Positions 8,513 through 19,044 of a DNA stretch of 40,311 bases are shown here, piece by piece. Position 1 is the first letter of the stretch, and the number at the start of each line of letters is the position of its first letter. The notes under the pieces are model-generated. The model worked only from the letters and a program-made list of their open reading frames with translations, ran no database searches and was not told where the DNA came from. The stretch is from Amoebophrya sp. A120 (taxonomy: Eukaryota > Sar > Dinophyceae > Syndiniales > Amoebophryaceae): positions 4,222,285 through 4,262,595 of the forward strand of contig CAJINV010000002.1 of assembly GCA_905178155.1 (NCBI GenBank), written 5' to 3'. The translations under genes were made by a program, and so were the position numbers.

Positions 8513-10926
8513 TAAAAGAAGAAGAAGAACCCACGTATAGAACATAGTAGATCCTTTTTAGCTCCTCGTCTCAGTAGACATGTTGATCAGCGTTTTTACA
8601 ATGAGCATAAACATCAACCGTTAAAATACTGGTATGAAATCTCAATCTCTTCAGCTACCTTCTTGTGAATAGCAGACACAAGAAGAAAAACCAGCTCCAC
8701 GAGCTGCTAGTAGAGTGTAGTTAGGTTGTTTTTTTATATTTTTCGACGCTAAGCTAGAGGTAAGTAACGGCTTTTTTTTCAATCGACGAGTCGAGGACCA
8801 CGACGGCACCAAAGTTTCGAGCAAGCACATGCAGCACTTTGAATTCCACTAAATATATAAAACGCTTTTCTCAACTGGAATTGTCGCCCGCTCGACTCCG
8901 TCGATGTAGTGTTTTTTTTCTAAACTAGCCGATTTGTGATTGTGGTTGTTTATGGTCTTCATCTTTATCGCAATCTGTCTCTCAGCGGATCGACCACGTT
9001 GGAGAAGTTGTTGAGTCCTTCCAGCACTGATTTCCTTCTGATATAAATAGCGAGTGAAATAAACAAAGAATAAGAATAAGAAGTAGACGTTTTTGATTAC
9101 CCCAATTTTTTTTTTGGCAAGAACGACAGTGCCTGGCTGACGATCGGGTCGTGGTGGATTTGCACAGAAGCGCCAGTCTCTTCCTTTGCAAGACGGGAAA
9201 GCAAGCGGCGCTAGCGCCGCCCTATGGAGGCTACGAAGTAGAATTATTTACGGAGAAGTAGTAGAACGACCAAGCGGCAGAAGTAGAAGATAGGATGCAG
9301 AGCAAAAGAATGGAAATTGCGACCCAAAAAAAATTTTCGTAAAACATCAACAAATTTGTTGGGCTTTAAATTTCGTTTCTCATGATGGTACGTACTCATA
9401 CTCAACTGAAGTAGATACTCGCCGCGCCGGCGCCCGCACCAACAGCACAAAAGGTCAGCAAGAAAGAACAGAAGGTGCTGGTGCGAGCTCCTGCTTCAAG
9501 ACCGGCAACTTGGCAAACAATTGTGTTGCTTGTAGTTTTTCTTGAAAAAAATACGTAAGAAGAAGAAAAGAGGTGGGGCATCTGCTGCAAAGGTAATGGA
9601 GCAGTTGCTGCAGTTCGTTGTGACGAGTGCTGTTCTACTCAATCCATAGAGACGAGCGTCCGTCTCATTTTATTTCCAGGGTAGAGGGCACCGGCTCGGG
9701 GTCTGCGTTTTCCAAAAACGACGGTGCTTCTACTGGGTTCGCTCCAGTATCTATCGTCGTTTTCAGCATCTTCGTGTCGTGTCTTCTTGCATTTTTCAAG
9801 GGGCGACGTCTCGATCAAGTAGAACTCATGTACTAGTTCTCGTCTCGTGTTGCTGCATGATACCATCTCTATCTTCTGGACTTTCAGGAGTTGTGCAACA
9901 AGTACTCGCTAGATAGGACGAGAAAGCAGAAGCACGTGACCACGACCACTAACATGAAGCCCCCTCATCCTAAATAGAGGGACAATGTAGAAAATAACAA
10001 GTAAATCTTCAACAAGAAACTAGCACAGCAGACACAGGAGAACTTACTCGGTTGCGGTTCATCGATTTGTCGCCTTGCGTTCATCGGGGGGGGGGCGTGA
10101 TCAACATGCAGAACTGTTTTTAGTGATCTTAAATTGCTGGCCTCGTCAGTTCGCCGCCCCTGTGAAGTAAGAGTTTAGCTTTAGTGTTTATTCGTGAAAA
10201 AGTGAAAACAAAGATGAAGATCGCAGATCAAGTAGAAGTCGTTTTGGTGGAGGATTTGAACAATACTTTTGGGTCGTCGTCGTCGTGTACAGAATTGTTG
10301 TGCCCACCAAGTTCTTCATTTTTATTTTCGATCATCGTCGGAAATTCAATTTTGTAGCGCGACAAGCAAGAAGAGCAAGATAGATGAGCCTGCTCGGGTC
10401 GTGGTGTGGTACAAGGGAAGTCTTCACCCCAGAAGTCGTATTGTTCGTCGTCGTAGTCGTTGTTGCCCGTGATGATTTCGTCGACCGTCGGTCAATAGAG
10501 AAAAATCAAATGCGAAAAAATAACGCTTCGTGATGATTAAATAAAAAAATGAAGCAGAAGCATCGTGGGCAACTCTGTTTATGACTATCACTATGCCATG
10601 GGTAGAAGATAGCTTCCAAGAAGAACCTGAATGAATCTACATTCTCTTCCGCAGTTTTTTTTTCGTGTGATAGCAGGAACTAGAACTACGAGGCAATAGA
10701 AGGTATTTTTAAAGCTTTAAGAAATAAAGCTAGTGCGCCAACCAGTCGTGTTTAGCTTTACTAGAATTTTTGCATCATAAAAATGCAGAATAAAAAAGTG
10801 AATGGGGGAACAAGAACAGACGAAAAGGCAACAAGCATCATCGTAGTCGTCTGATAAAGTAGCAATTACAAAAGTAGAGCGCGGTGGGGGGAAAACGAAA
10901 AAGAGTATTAAAACAAGAGCAACAAC
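8513..10926. other. Intergenic region, genes 1-2
   Basis: About 2.4 kb with stop codons in all frames at short intervals, many A/T runs and a G10 run near 10087. No IE, RNA gene or convincing coding exon was seen. It presumably holds the gene 1 3' end and gene 2 promoter; no motif could be named. Confidence 0.6.
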
Positions 10927-13900
10927 ATGATGTCTTCAGCATCTCACGCTGCGCCGGTCGTGGAGCCCGTGCTGATCGACGGGAAAGTTCCGAAGTACAA
11001 GATTTCCGGCGAACAGCGAAAAAAGTTGCAGAATAAGGACCTCTTCACCTCGGACCAAGACTTATGCATTGCAAATATGTCTGGGACTGGGTCTGGAAAT
11101 CTGTGATGCTGAATTGAGCATGATTGAAGCGCTTGCAATGGCAGCCAGGCATGACAAGTTTAAAAGACGCCTGCGGATGCCTACCACGCATCACAAGTTG
11201 CGTTTTTGCATGACAAAGCAAGCTCCTCTTTTGCTGCTCATGCAACACAGATTTTCCAGGACTGCAAGACACGCATCACAAGTTCCACTGTTCCAGACCC
11301 AGACATTTTTGCATTTGACAAGACCGTCGACTTGCCAACGTCTGTTTCAACGTGGCCAATGAGACGCTGATCGAAACTTCCCCGAGTAAGTATTTTCCAT
11401 CTTCCAGCTCGTCTTCCACACCATCGGGTCGTGGGCCGCGAGGTTCTACTCGATCTAGTCACGACGAGCCAAAGAAGAACTTGGTTGTGAAAGTAAAACA
11501 CCCGACCGGCGGCGCCATCGCGCAGCATGACCGGCTATCAACTGCAAATATGTCTGGGTCTGGAAGAATGCAACTTGTGATGCTGCATTTGGATTCCAAA
11601 AAGATCTGTATTGCATGAGCAGCAAAGGGAATGCGATTGTTGCTACGCGGAGAGGGTATTTGGCATGCGGAATAGCCATGAAGATGCCCTCAGAACATCT
11701 GTGCTGCTAGGGCATGCATCACAGACATCATGGCTCATGCAAAACGTGCATCACAACTATCAGAACCTTCCAGACCCAGACATATTTGCAATGCATACCG
11801 ACGCACGGAGTTTCCGCGCCGGGGCGGGGAGATGCAGCTGGAGGCGGCTGGCATCCTGTCCGAGAACCCGCGAAACCAGTCGATCCACGAAACCCGACGC
11901 GGCCGAACGCGGACGGAAATGAAAATGGAGCTGAAGGCCGACATGGTGCCGGACGTCAAGTCCTACGATTTCGACCAGGATGGCGTCGTCGGTCCCCGCG
12001 ACTTACGCACTGCAAAAGCATCGCACTCGTATTCGTATGAATGCATGACAAACCTTGTTACATAGGGATTTCAGCAAGAGAAATTTCATTTTTCATGCTG
12101 CGCATCAAATTGAAATTTGTAATGCAATTTGTAGTACGCAGTAGTACAACGATGGCGATACTTTTGCAATGCATACGGCTACTTCATCGGTCGGTATTAT
12201 GGAAGCGTCAGGATTGAAATCGTCAAAGTTGAAATAGTTTGTGATGCATAAAATGGATGCCCCCCCAGTTTCCAAGTGGCGCATGACAAATTTGGGTAGC
12301 ACCTAAATCCAGTCTGTCATGCTGTTTGGGTAAGGGCGGCGCCTTTTGTCATGCTACTTTAGCAGCTCTATTTCTACACCTCAACAGGCTCACAATCTGC
12401 CTCCCTTGCGTCCTCTGCAACAGAGACAGTTTTTGCGTTGCATTTTATGCATGACAAATCATTTCAACTTTGTCGATTTCAATCCTGACGCTTCCATAGG
12501 TATTTTGACGTGGGGAAGAAGGGGTACCTGACCCAAGAGGAGCGGAAAAAGGCGGACTTCGAGGTGAACGAGAACAATTTCCTTATCAACTGCAAAAATG
12601 TCTGGGTCTGGAAGATTATTACATTTGTCATGCATGTCTGACATGACTCGAGAATCTGTGATGCAGGGGCGCGAAAAGCCTCTCCTATCTGTCATGCAAA
12701 AACGCAGCTTCTCATGCCATGCGGAAAACGCAACGCATAGATAGCAGCTGCAGCTCGAAAATTTTTCATGCTGGGCAGCTGCGTATTGCAGTCCGGCTAT
12801 CATCAACTTTTTGCATCACAAAATTCCAGACCCACACATTTTTACAGTTGATATTCCTGGACAAGTTCAAATTCGGGTTTGACGCGACGGGGGCCGCGAA
12901 CCCCACCATGATAACCACGCAGAAAGCGGGGAAGATCATCACCTATAACAACATGGATCAGCTAGCCGACAGCTACCCGCCAAGGTACGATGTGAACTCG
13001 AAACATTACAAGAAGCCGAAACACCGCTCGAAGTCGGAAATGCGCATGGACCGGGTAGCGGACGCACGCAACGGGAACAACGAACTGTACAACAAATATT
13101 TGGAGAAAAACCCGCCACGGGTATGGATGTGTCAGGATTGAAACCGACAAAGTTGAAATGATTTGTCATGCATAAAATGCATACAGTTGGAAGCCCAATT
13201 TTCAAGCGGCGCATGACAAATTTTCGGAGCGCCGGAATCCAATTTGTCATGCTGTTTGGGCGCCGAAGACTGCTTTTGTCATGCTCCTTCAGCAGCTCTA
13301 TCCCAAACCCTGAATAGGCTCACAATCTGCCTTACTTGCAATCCCGGCAAGCCAGGCGCTTCATGCCTTGCATTTTATGCATGGCAAATCATTTCAACTT
13401 TGACGATTTCAATCCTGACAGATCCATAATGGGTCGTGGAAAAGTACACATCCACCACCTGTCTGGACGACGATGAATCGCGGAAGTCGCAGTATGAATT
13501 GCAAAAGTATCGTACTCGTATAAATGCATTACAAATTTCCTAAGCATGAGAAATAAAATTTGTAATGCGGATTTACATTAGGAGAAAGATTTGTAAATGC
13601 ATGACTGCAATTGCTACGAGTACGATACTTTTGTACAGGATACGCAGTCTCTTCCACCTATCCAGCACATTCGGGAGCGCGCGCAAGCGGACCATGAGTT
13701 GGCAAGGGTTCGGGCAGGATTGTATCAAACTTAAAAAATGTTAACGCTCACGGTCGTCTTCGCAGCAGCTAAGGCTTACAGTCACGCATGACACAGTTTG
13801 TTTTGCTACCATGCATGCTATGCAATACAGCTGTAGTGTGCTTCTGCATGCGTTATTCTCGTTGCATGCCAAATTTCGTTTAGCGTTAACAGTTCTCCTC

Positions 13901-16900
13901 GTGCGATAGATTGCTGCCGGTCCCAACAATGGTCAACGAAGAAAGGGAAAACAAAATCCCCGGTCTCGGGTAAGTCTAAGTCTCGGCATGTTGATAAGTA
14001 ATCGGTCTCAACATGATAAGTCGTGCTCGTAAGGATCCCGGTATGAAGTTAATCTTTTACAGATTCAACAGATGGGATGGCGATGGGTTTCGCTTTTAAG
14101 TGATGCTCTTCCTTCACCTTTTTTAGAAGTAAGGACAACCCGACATCATTCTATCGAATGCATCAGGTACCAGCCCCATCCGCAGATCGCAGCGTTTTCG
14201 GAAATAAAAGCGGCGCGGAAGCGTTGTCTGAAGGAAGACCTGGTCGAGCAGCGCAAGTACGGCGAAGAGAACTGCATCACCCCGCGCACGAGGAAATCCA
14301 TCTACGAAAAAAACTGCCACGACTTTCGGAAAGGCCCGCCGGGGAAACCAACGAAGACGCGATCCCTTATGGCGTTCTCAAACGTGGTTAATACATCGAC
14401 AGATCGGTGGTACGTTGAAGATGATCTTCGGGGTGACGCACAAATTATACTTCAGCACCTTTCATTTTTAATATTGCAAATGCAATATCACAAGATTATG
14501 TATTGAACAGGGATCTTCAATGTAACTACGTTTGAGAACCCCATAACACTGATGCACGAACAGCGGCGACGGGACAAAATTGAGTACGACAGAACCTACT
14601 TCGGGGAGCATGGTATACTCATTTCATAGAACTTTTAAGTACTTCGTGGTTCTTCTTGTGACTTCGACTTCGTCCTTGTCGCCAACTGTCTTTAAAAAAT
14701 TTTCACGGGTAGTAGAACTTGCCCCCAAATACCAAATGCACAATCCATGTTTCATGACCAACCACAACTAGTTTTGACGTATCATGCCACGAAACTCACA
14801 GAGCGCATCTATCACAGGAAAAAAGTGTTACGGTTACTCATTTGTTTTAATTTCAGCATCACAAATTTCCTCTGCATGGAAAAGAAAACTTGTAGTGCGG
14901 CGCAGACTATAAGGGAAAACACGAATGAAATGACGCTGGCAAGCGTTTCCTGCATGACAGAGGTTGTCTGCCTTGCTTGTCTTGCGTGAGAGTGTGTAAC
15001 TGTAACACTTTTTTCTCACGATAGCATCTTCCCCCGCTACAGTGACCAGGACGGCAAATGGTGGGAGCTGATGCGGTCTGACGTGCCGAAGCAGCCGAAG
15101 CCCACGGGGTTGAACTTGTATCCTGTGCAAAAGTATCGTACTCGTAGTGATTGCATCTATGCATTACAAATCTCCTTCTCAAGGTAAATCAGCATTACAA
15201 ATTCAATTTGTAATGCTGGGTCAATTTGTAATGCAATTTATAGCTATACTAGTACGATGCTTTTACAGTTCATAATTTGCTGCCCGACTTGAAAATCACG
15301 GAGTCGGTGATTCCAGACGCGTTACAGGTGCCACCCGAAGCCGCTTTGCAAGACGAATACCAGTACCCAGTGCAAAAGTATCGTACTCGTAGTAATTGCA
15401 GTTATGCATTACAAACCTTTTTCCTAAGGTCAATCAGCACTACAAATTCCATTCCTCATGCTGAAATTTGTAATGCAATTCATGCTAGTACGATGCTTTT
15501 GCAATTCATAACCAGCCGGCGACACTGCTGAATTCGTCGGACACGAAGCAGTATGAACTGCAAAAGTATCGTATTCCTATAAATGCATGACAAATTTGAA
15601 TTTCCTCAGCATGAGAAATAAAATTTGTCATGCTGATTTAGCTGAGGAACAAGATTTGTAATGCATGTTTGCAATTAGTACGACACGAGTACGATACTTT
15701 TGCAGTTCATAAGCAGCCAGCAATGAAGATCAAGGCTGAAATCTCGCTTCCGCCTTTATGTTGACGGTGCACAACTCCTCCTCCCCCTCATTTGTCATGC
15801 AAAAACCCAAAACCAGTTGCTACCTTGTGGTACCGCGTTGTACATGACAAATTCTGGTGAAAATCGGAACAGTACGACGCTCCTCGACGCATGAACTTGT
15901 CATGCACAAAGTCCACCTGTACTGGTGTTTGTAATGCTGCTGATGCCATACTTACAAATGAGGGGGAGTGGTAAGAGTTGTGCACTTTCATAGCCCCTGT
16001 ACAAGAAGCACTACCTGGGAGTGCCGGAAAAGAACCAGCGGCGGTTGTTTGTATCAGAGTGCATCAATAATCCCCCTTGTCCTCGTTTGTCATGGAAACT
16101 CCCCAATCCAGTTGCTCCTGCCTTGTGGCACTAATGACATGACAAACTGTTCCGGAAGCCCCAACAGTGCCGCAGTCGGAGCATGATGGATTTGTCATGC
16201 CGAGGCCCCACCTGTGCTGGTGTTTGTATTGCTGTTCATGCCATTTATACAATTTATCACAGGGGCAGTTGTGCACTCGGATAGTGTGACGTGATCACCG
16301 ACAAGAAAAACGAGATGAAGTTTAACACCAAGGATTTGGACGAGAACCACTTGTATCAAATGCAAATATGTCTGGGTCTCTGTGGAAGAGTTGTAACTTG
16401 TGCTGCTGCTTTTGGATTCTAAAAAATAAAAAACCTGTATTGCCTGAGCAGCAAGAGGAGTCCACTTTTTGCTACGCGGGGAGTGGAGTTCTCATGCTGG
16501 ATAGGCATCAAGAAGGACTCAGAAAATCTGTGATGCTAGGGCACACATCAAGACGTCTTGGGTCATGTGAAATGTGCATGACAAACAGTCACACCCTTCC
16601 AGACGCACACATATTTGCATTTGATAACTTGAACACGCAATCCTCGATGCAGTCGATTCGGGAAAACTCTCGCGAGAAACGGAAAAAGGACCACCTGTGG
16701 AACATGAAACACGGCACCATTTCGGAGTTGAGTCCGAAAAACGCCAACAACTCGCTCCACTCCACCATGTCTAACAGCAATAGCGTGCTGGACAAAACGC
16801 AAAATGACCAACTGAAAAACACCACGCTGAGCATCTACCACAAGCAAGAAAAGCATTCCACATCCGGTGCAGGTGGTAATAGTAGTGATGGTGGCCACGG

Positions 16901-19044
16901 GAATGGAAAGAACGCACGGGGGAATAACAAGTCCCGGAGTTCGAAAAACAGCAACAATTCGAGCGTGCTGATATGCATTGCAAAAGTAGCGTTCTAGTAT
17001 AAATTGCATCACAAATTTTATTTCCAAAAGGAAAAAAGGAATTTGTAATGCTGATTCACCTGAAAAGGGAGATTTGTAATGTATGACTGCAACTTCTACT
17101 ACCTGTACCTACGACTACGAGCGCGATGCTTTTGCGTAGGATAGCTGAACAACGTTCGCAACTCCGACTACTCCTCCGTCCGCAGTTCCGCGGGGAAAAA
17201 CAGTCTCATTCTGGAGACCAACGCCGGTAGTCTGCGCAGCCAGAGCTCGGGCATGAACACGCGCAACCAGAGTCAGCGACCCAGCTACATGATGCACAAC
17301 AGCACTTCTATGGCCCCAACGTTGTTGGAAAACACCGGGGGGTCAGGCGCTTCGCACAACGAAATGATATGAATTGCAAAAATGTCTGGGTCTGGAAGAA
17401 TGCAAGCTTGTCATGCTTGTCTCACATGACTCTTAAATTTGTCATGCACATTACCCAAGACCCCCATTTTGATTTTTCTGTCATGCAGAAACGCAGTCTG
17501 TCATGCAGAATAGGCAACACCAAGAAGCTCAGAAACTTGTCATGCTGAGCCAGCACTTGTAGCCTCCTCATGATACGCCGCCCAGTATTACAAGTTTCCA
17601 GACCCAGACATTTTTACAGTTGATAAATGAACAACAATAACAACTCTGCGAGTAGCTCCGTATACAACACGAACGTACCTATGCAATGCAAAACTATCGT
17701 CCTAGTATAAATTGCATGACAGATCTTTCCTAGAAGAAAAATGAAATTTGTCATGCAGATTCAGGTAAGGAAGGAGATCTGTAATGCTAGACTCGCATTA
17801 TTTATACGAGTACGATACTTTTGCACAGGATAGTACCGAAAAGAAACAAGCTGCTGACCGACAAAACCATTGTGCAAACAGTCGCGAATGCGCCGGTGCG
17901 GGGGACACTGCCGCAACCTTCCCCACCACCGCCCCCGCAGCCCACAAATTTGGTGGAACACCAGCGGAGTCTTTCTGCGACGGCGGGGACAGCAGGAGGT
18001 GGAACTACACATAACAACTATCAGATGAACTATTCCATCCCGAATTCGAGCCGGGCGTCGAGTCGGAGTATATCCATTGCAAAAGTATCGCACTCGTATT
18101 GCAGTCATGCATTACAAATCTTTTTGTCGAGGTAAATCCGCATTACAAATTTGATTTCTCATGCTGAGGAAACTTGTAATGCATTTATGCGATTACGATA
18201 CTTTTGCCATGCATAGAGTAAGAGGACCAGCAATTTGGACAATACGCAGATCTCCTCTATCGATAACAACAGCAGGCTGAACACGGGGTACACTCAGGCG
18301 ACCAGCACTGCCGGGATGAACTACGACCCAAGCGGAAATGGTATCAATTCCCGGGCGATCGTGCAGCACTACAACCTGATTACCAAGGTGACGCCCGCGA
18401 AAGTAAACACGGTGATGCACAAGGAACCAGTGCACGCGCCCGCCATGCTGGGAGCAGGCGGCTCGTATTTTTCCCCTGGAAGCTTAGGAGGTCGCGGAGA
18501 TGTTGAGCCCCGTGGTCATTTTCAGAGTGCCGCGAGTAACATGAAGCAAACGAAAAATAAGCCCAACGACCGGGCGAAGAGCACGCCGAATATGTTGGCA
18601 GGTGGGAACAAGGCGGGAAATAACAACAGCAGCAGTATGAATAAACCGAGCTACTATCCGAATGCAAACTCCCCGGCAAAAATTGCGGCGACTGCGGTGC
18701 TATCAAATGGAAATAAGTCTGGGTCTGGAAGAATGCAAGTTTGTCATGCTTGTCTGGCATGACTCATAAATCTGTAATGCCTGAGCTGGAAAATGGCCGC
18801 CTGCCTGTCATGCAAAAACGCAGTTTGCCATGCGGAAAACGAACCACAGTAGTAGTTGAAAAATTTGTCATGCGTGGCTGCGTATTGCAGTCCCGTCCGC
18901 CCACCAGTCACATTTTAGCATCGCAAGTTTCCAGACCCAGACACTTTGTTTTGCAGTTCATAGGTCCGGGCCGGCGGGTTCGTGCATGACGTCTACCCGA
19001 TTCCCGAAAATTTTATGTTTGGTGACGAGAATAAATATAGGTAG
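10927..19044 (+). CDS. Gene 2: EF-hand protein with Asn/Ser-rich C-terminal half
   Basis: Exons: 10927-11062, 11321-11535, 11798-12003, 12176-12197, 12499-12583, 12854-13121, 13429-13492, 13643-13722, 13909-13969, 14167-14367, 14546-14612, 14772-14809, 15024-15118, 15275-15363, 15511-15551, 15712-15756, 15993-16051, 16284-16353, 16627-16971, 17144-17367, 17626-17679, 17833-18070, 18216-18700, 18963-19044. Joined with one TSD copy removed per IE, they give 1054 codons plus TAG. The start is a double ATG after CAACAAC. Residues 171-182 (DFDQDGVVGPRD) are a complete EF-hand loop with Asp at 1, 3, 5 and 12 and Gly at 6. The following DVGKKGYLTQEE is a degenerate second loop. A basic middle region follows (YSDQDGKWWELMRSDVPKQ). 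From about residue 590 the protein is low-complexity Asn/Ser/Gly. A Ca2+-binding role is likely; a ciliary or cytoskeletal location is only a guess. The family was not recognised beyond the EF-hand. Confidence 0.85.
11063..11320. mobile_element. IE23, family A, TSD AGACT/AGACC
   Basis: 258 bp; right end GACA instead of GATA. One TSD mismatch (Cys or Arg at the junction after SDQD). Confidence 0.85.
11536..11797. mobile_element. IE24, family A, TSD CCGGC/CCGAC
   Basis: 262 bp. One TSD mismatch, synonymous (Arg). Joins AQHDR to RTEFPR. Confidence 0.87.
12004..12175. mobile_element. IE25, family B, TSD CGACT/CGGCT
   Basis: 172 bp. Lies at position 12 of the EF-hand loop. The left TSD copy encodes the Asp required there, whereas the right copy would encode Gly. 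Confidence 0.87.
12198..12498. mobile_element. IE26, family C, TSD GGTAT
   Basis: 301 bp. TIR GTCAGGATTGAAATCGTCAA / GTCGATTTCAATCCTGAC. Exact TSD at 12193-12197 and 12499-12503. Joins FIGRY to FDVGKK. Confidence 0.9.
12584..12853. mobile_element. IE27, family A, TSD TTCCT
   Basis: 270 bp. Exact TSD at 12579-12583 and 12854-12858. Joins NENNFL to DKFKFG. Confidence 0.91.
13122..13428. mobile_element. IE28, family C, TSD ACGGG/ATGGG
   Basis: 307 bp, same orientation as IE26. One TSD mismatch (Arg or Trp). Joins EKNPPR to VVEKYT. Confidence 0.88.
13493..13642 (+). mobile_element. IE29, family B, TSD CGCAG
   Basis: 150 bp. Exact TSD at 13488-13492 and 13643-13647. Joins SRKSQ to SLPPIQ. Confidence 0.92.
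13723..13908. mobile_element. IE30, family L (single member), TSD GATTG
   Basis: 186 bp. Weak TIR: TATCAAAC then GTTAACGCT at the left, AGCGTTAAC then GCGATA at the right. Exact TSD at 13718-13722 and 13909-13913. Joins RAGL to LPVPTM. Confidence 0.8.
13970..14166 (+). other. Canonical GT-AG intron in gene 2
   Basis: GTAAGT donor after CTCGG; acceptor GCATCAG before GTACCAG. Length 197 nt. It has no inverted repeats and no TSD. This acceptor, rather than the earlier TTTTACAG or TTTTTTAG, keeps the frame (IPGLG joined to YQPHPQ). Confidence 0.72.
14368..14545. mobile_element. IE31, family F, TSD TCCCT/ACACT
   Basis: 178 bp. TIR TATGGCGTTCTCAAACGTGG / ACTACGTTTGAGAACCCCAT. Interior lacks the usual GCATKACAAA motifs. 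Two TSD mismatches; the frame is kept. Confidence 0.8.
14613..14771 (+). other. Canonical GT-AG intron in gene 2
   Basis: Donor CATG/GTATAC and acceptor CAACTAG/TTTTG, 159 nt, no TIRs or TSD. The join is phase 1 and gives FGEH-V-LTYHATK, continuous with the next exons. Confidence 0.72.
14810..15023. mobile_element. IE32, family J, TSD GCATC
   Basis: 214 bp. TIR GAAAAAAGTGTTACGGTTAC / GTAACTGTAACACTTTTTTC. Exact TSD at 14805-14809 and 15024-15028. Joins LTERI to FPRYSD. Confidence 0.9.
15119..15274 (-). mobile_element. IE33, family B reversed, TSD ACTTG/ATTTG
   Basis: 156 bp; begins TATCCTGTGC and ends GTTCATA. One TSD mismatch, synonymous (Asn). Joins TGLNL to LPDLK. Confidence 0.88.
15364..15510 (-). 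mobile_element. IE34, family B reversed, TSD ACCAG
   Basis: 147 bp. Exact TSD at 15359-15363 and 15511-15515. Joins DEYQ to PATLL. Confidence 0.9.
15552..15711 (+). mobile_element. IE35, family B, TSD AGCAG
   Basis: 160 bp, opposite orientation to IE34, 41 bp away. Exact TSD at 15547-15551 and 15712-15716. Confidence 0.91.
15757..15992. mobile_element. IE36, family D, TSD GCCTT/GCCCC
   Basis: 236 bp. TIR GTGCACAACTCCTCCTCCCC / GGGGGAGTGGTAAGAGTTGT. Two TSD mismatches, both synonymous (Pro-Leu). Confidence 0.84.
16052..16283. mobile_element. IE37, family D, TSD GTTTG/GTGTG
   Basis: 232 bp; TIR diverged (AATCCCCCTTGTCCTCG left, GGGGCAGTTGTGCACTCGGA right). One TSD mismatch (Phe or Cys). Confidence 0.82.
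16354..16626. mobile_element. IE38, family A, TSD ACTTG
   Basis: 273 bp. Exact TSD at 16349-16353 and 16627-16631. Joins DENHL to NTQSSM. Confidence 0.9.
16972..17143 (+). mobile_element. IE39, family B, TSD GCTGA
   Basis: 172 bp. Exact TSD at 16967-16971 and 17144-17148. Lies in the Asn/Ser-rich region. Confidence 0.9.
17368..17625. mobile_element. IE40, family A, TSD AATGA
   Basis: 258 bp. Exact TSD at 17363-17367 and 17626-17630. Joins SHNEM to NNNNN. Confidence 0.91.
17680..17832 (+). mobile_element. IE41, family B, TSD GTACC
   Basis: 153 bp. Exact TSD at 17675-17679 and 17833-17837. Joins YNTNV to PKRNKL. Confidence 0.91.
18071..18215 (-). mobile_element. IE42, family B reversed, TSD GAGTA
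   Basis: 145 bp. Exact TSD at 18066-18070 and 18216-18220. Joins RASSRS to KRTSNL. Confidence 0.9.
18701..18962. mobile_element. IE43, family A, TSD GGTGC/GGTCC
   Basis: 262 bp. One TSD mismatch, synonymous (Val). Joins to the terminal exon of gene 2. Confidence 0.87.

Noticed and set aside
11386-11408. GTAAGT...CCAG mini-intron in gene 2
   Set aside because: Only about 22 nt, and removal would break a frame that is open without it.
14063-14126. Acceptors TTTTACAG or TTTTTTAG for the first GT-AG intron of gene 2
   Set aside because: Both give the wrong phase for the YQPHPQ frame; GCATCAG at 14166 keeps it.
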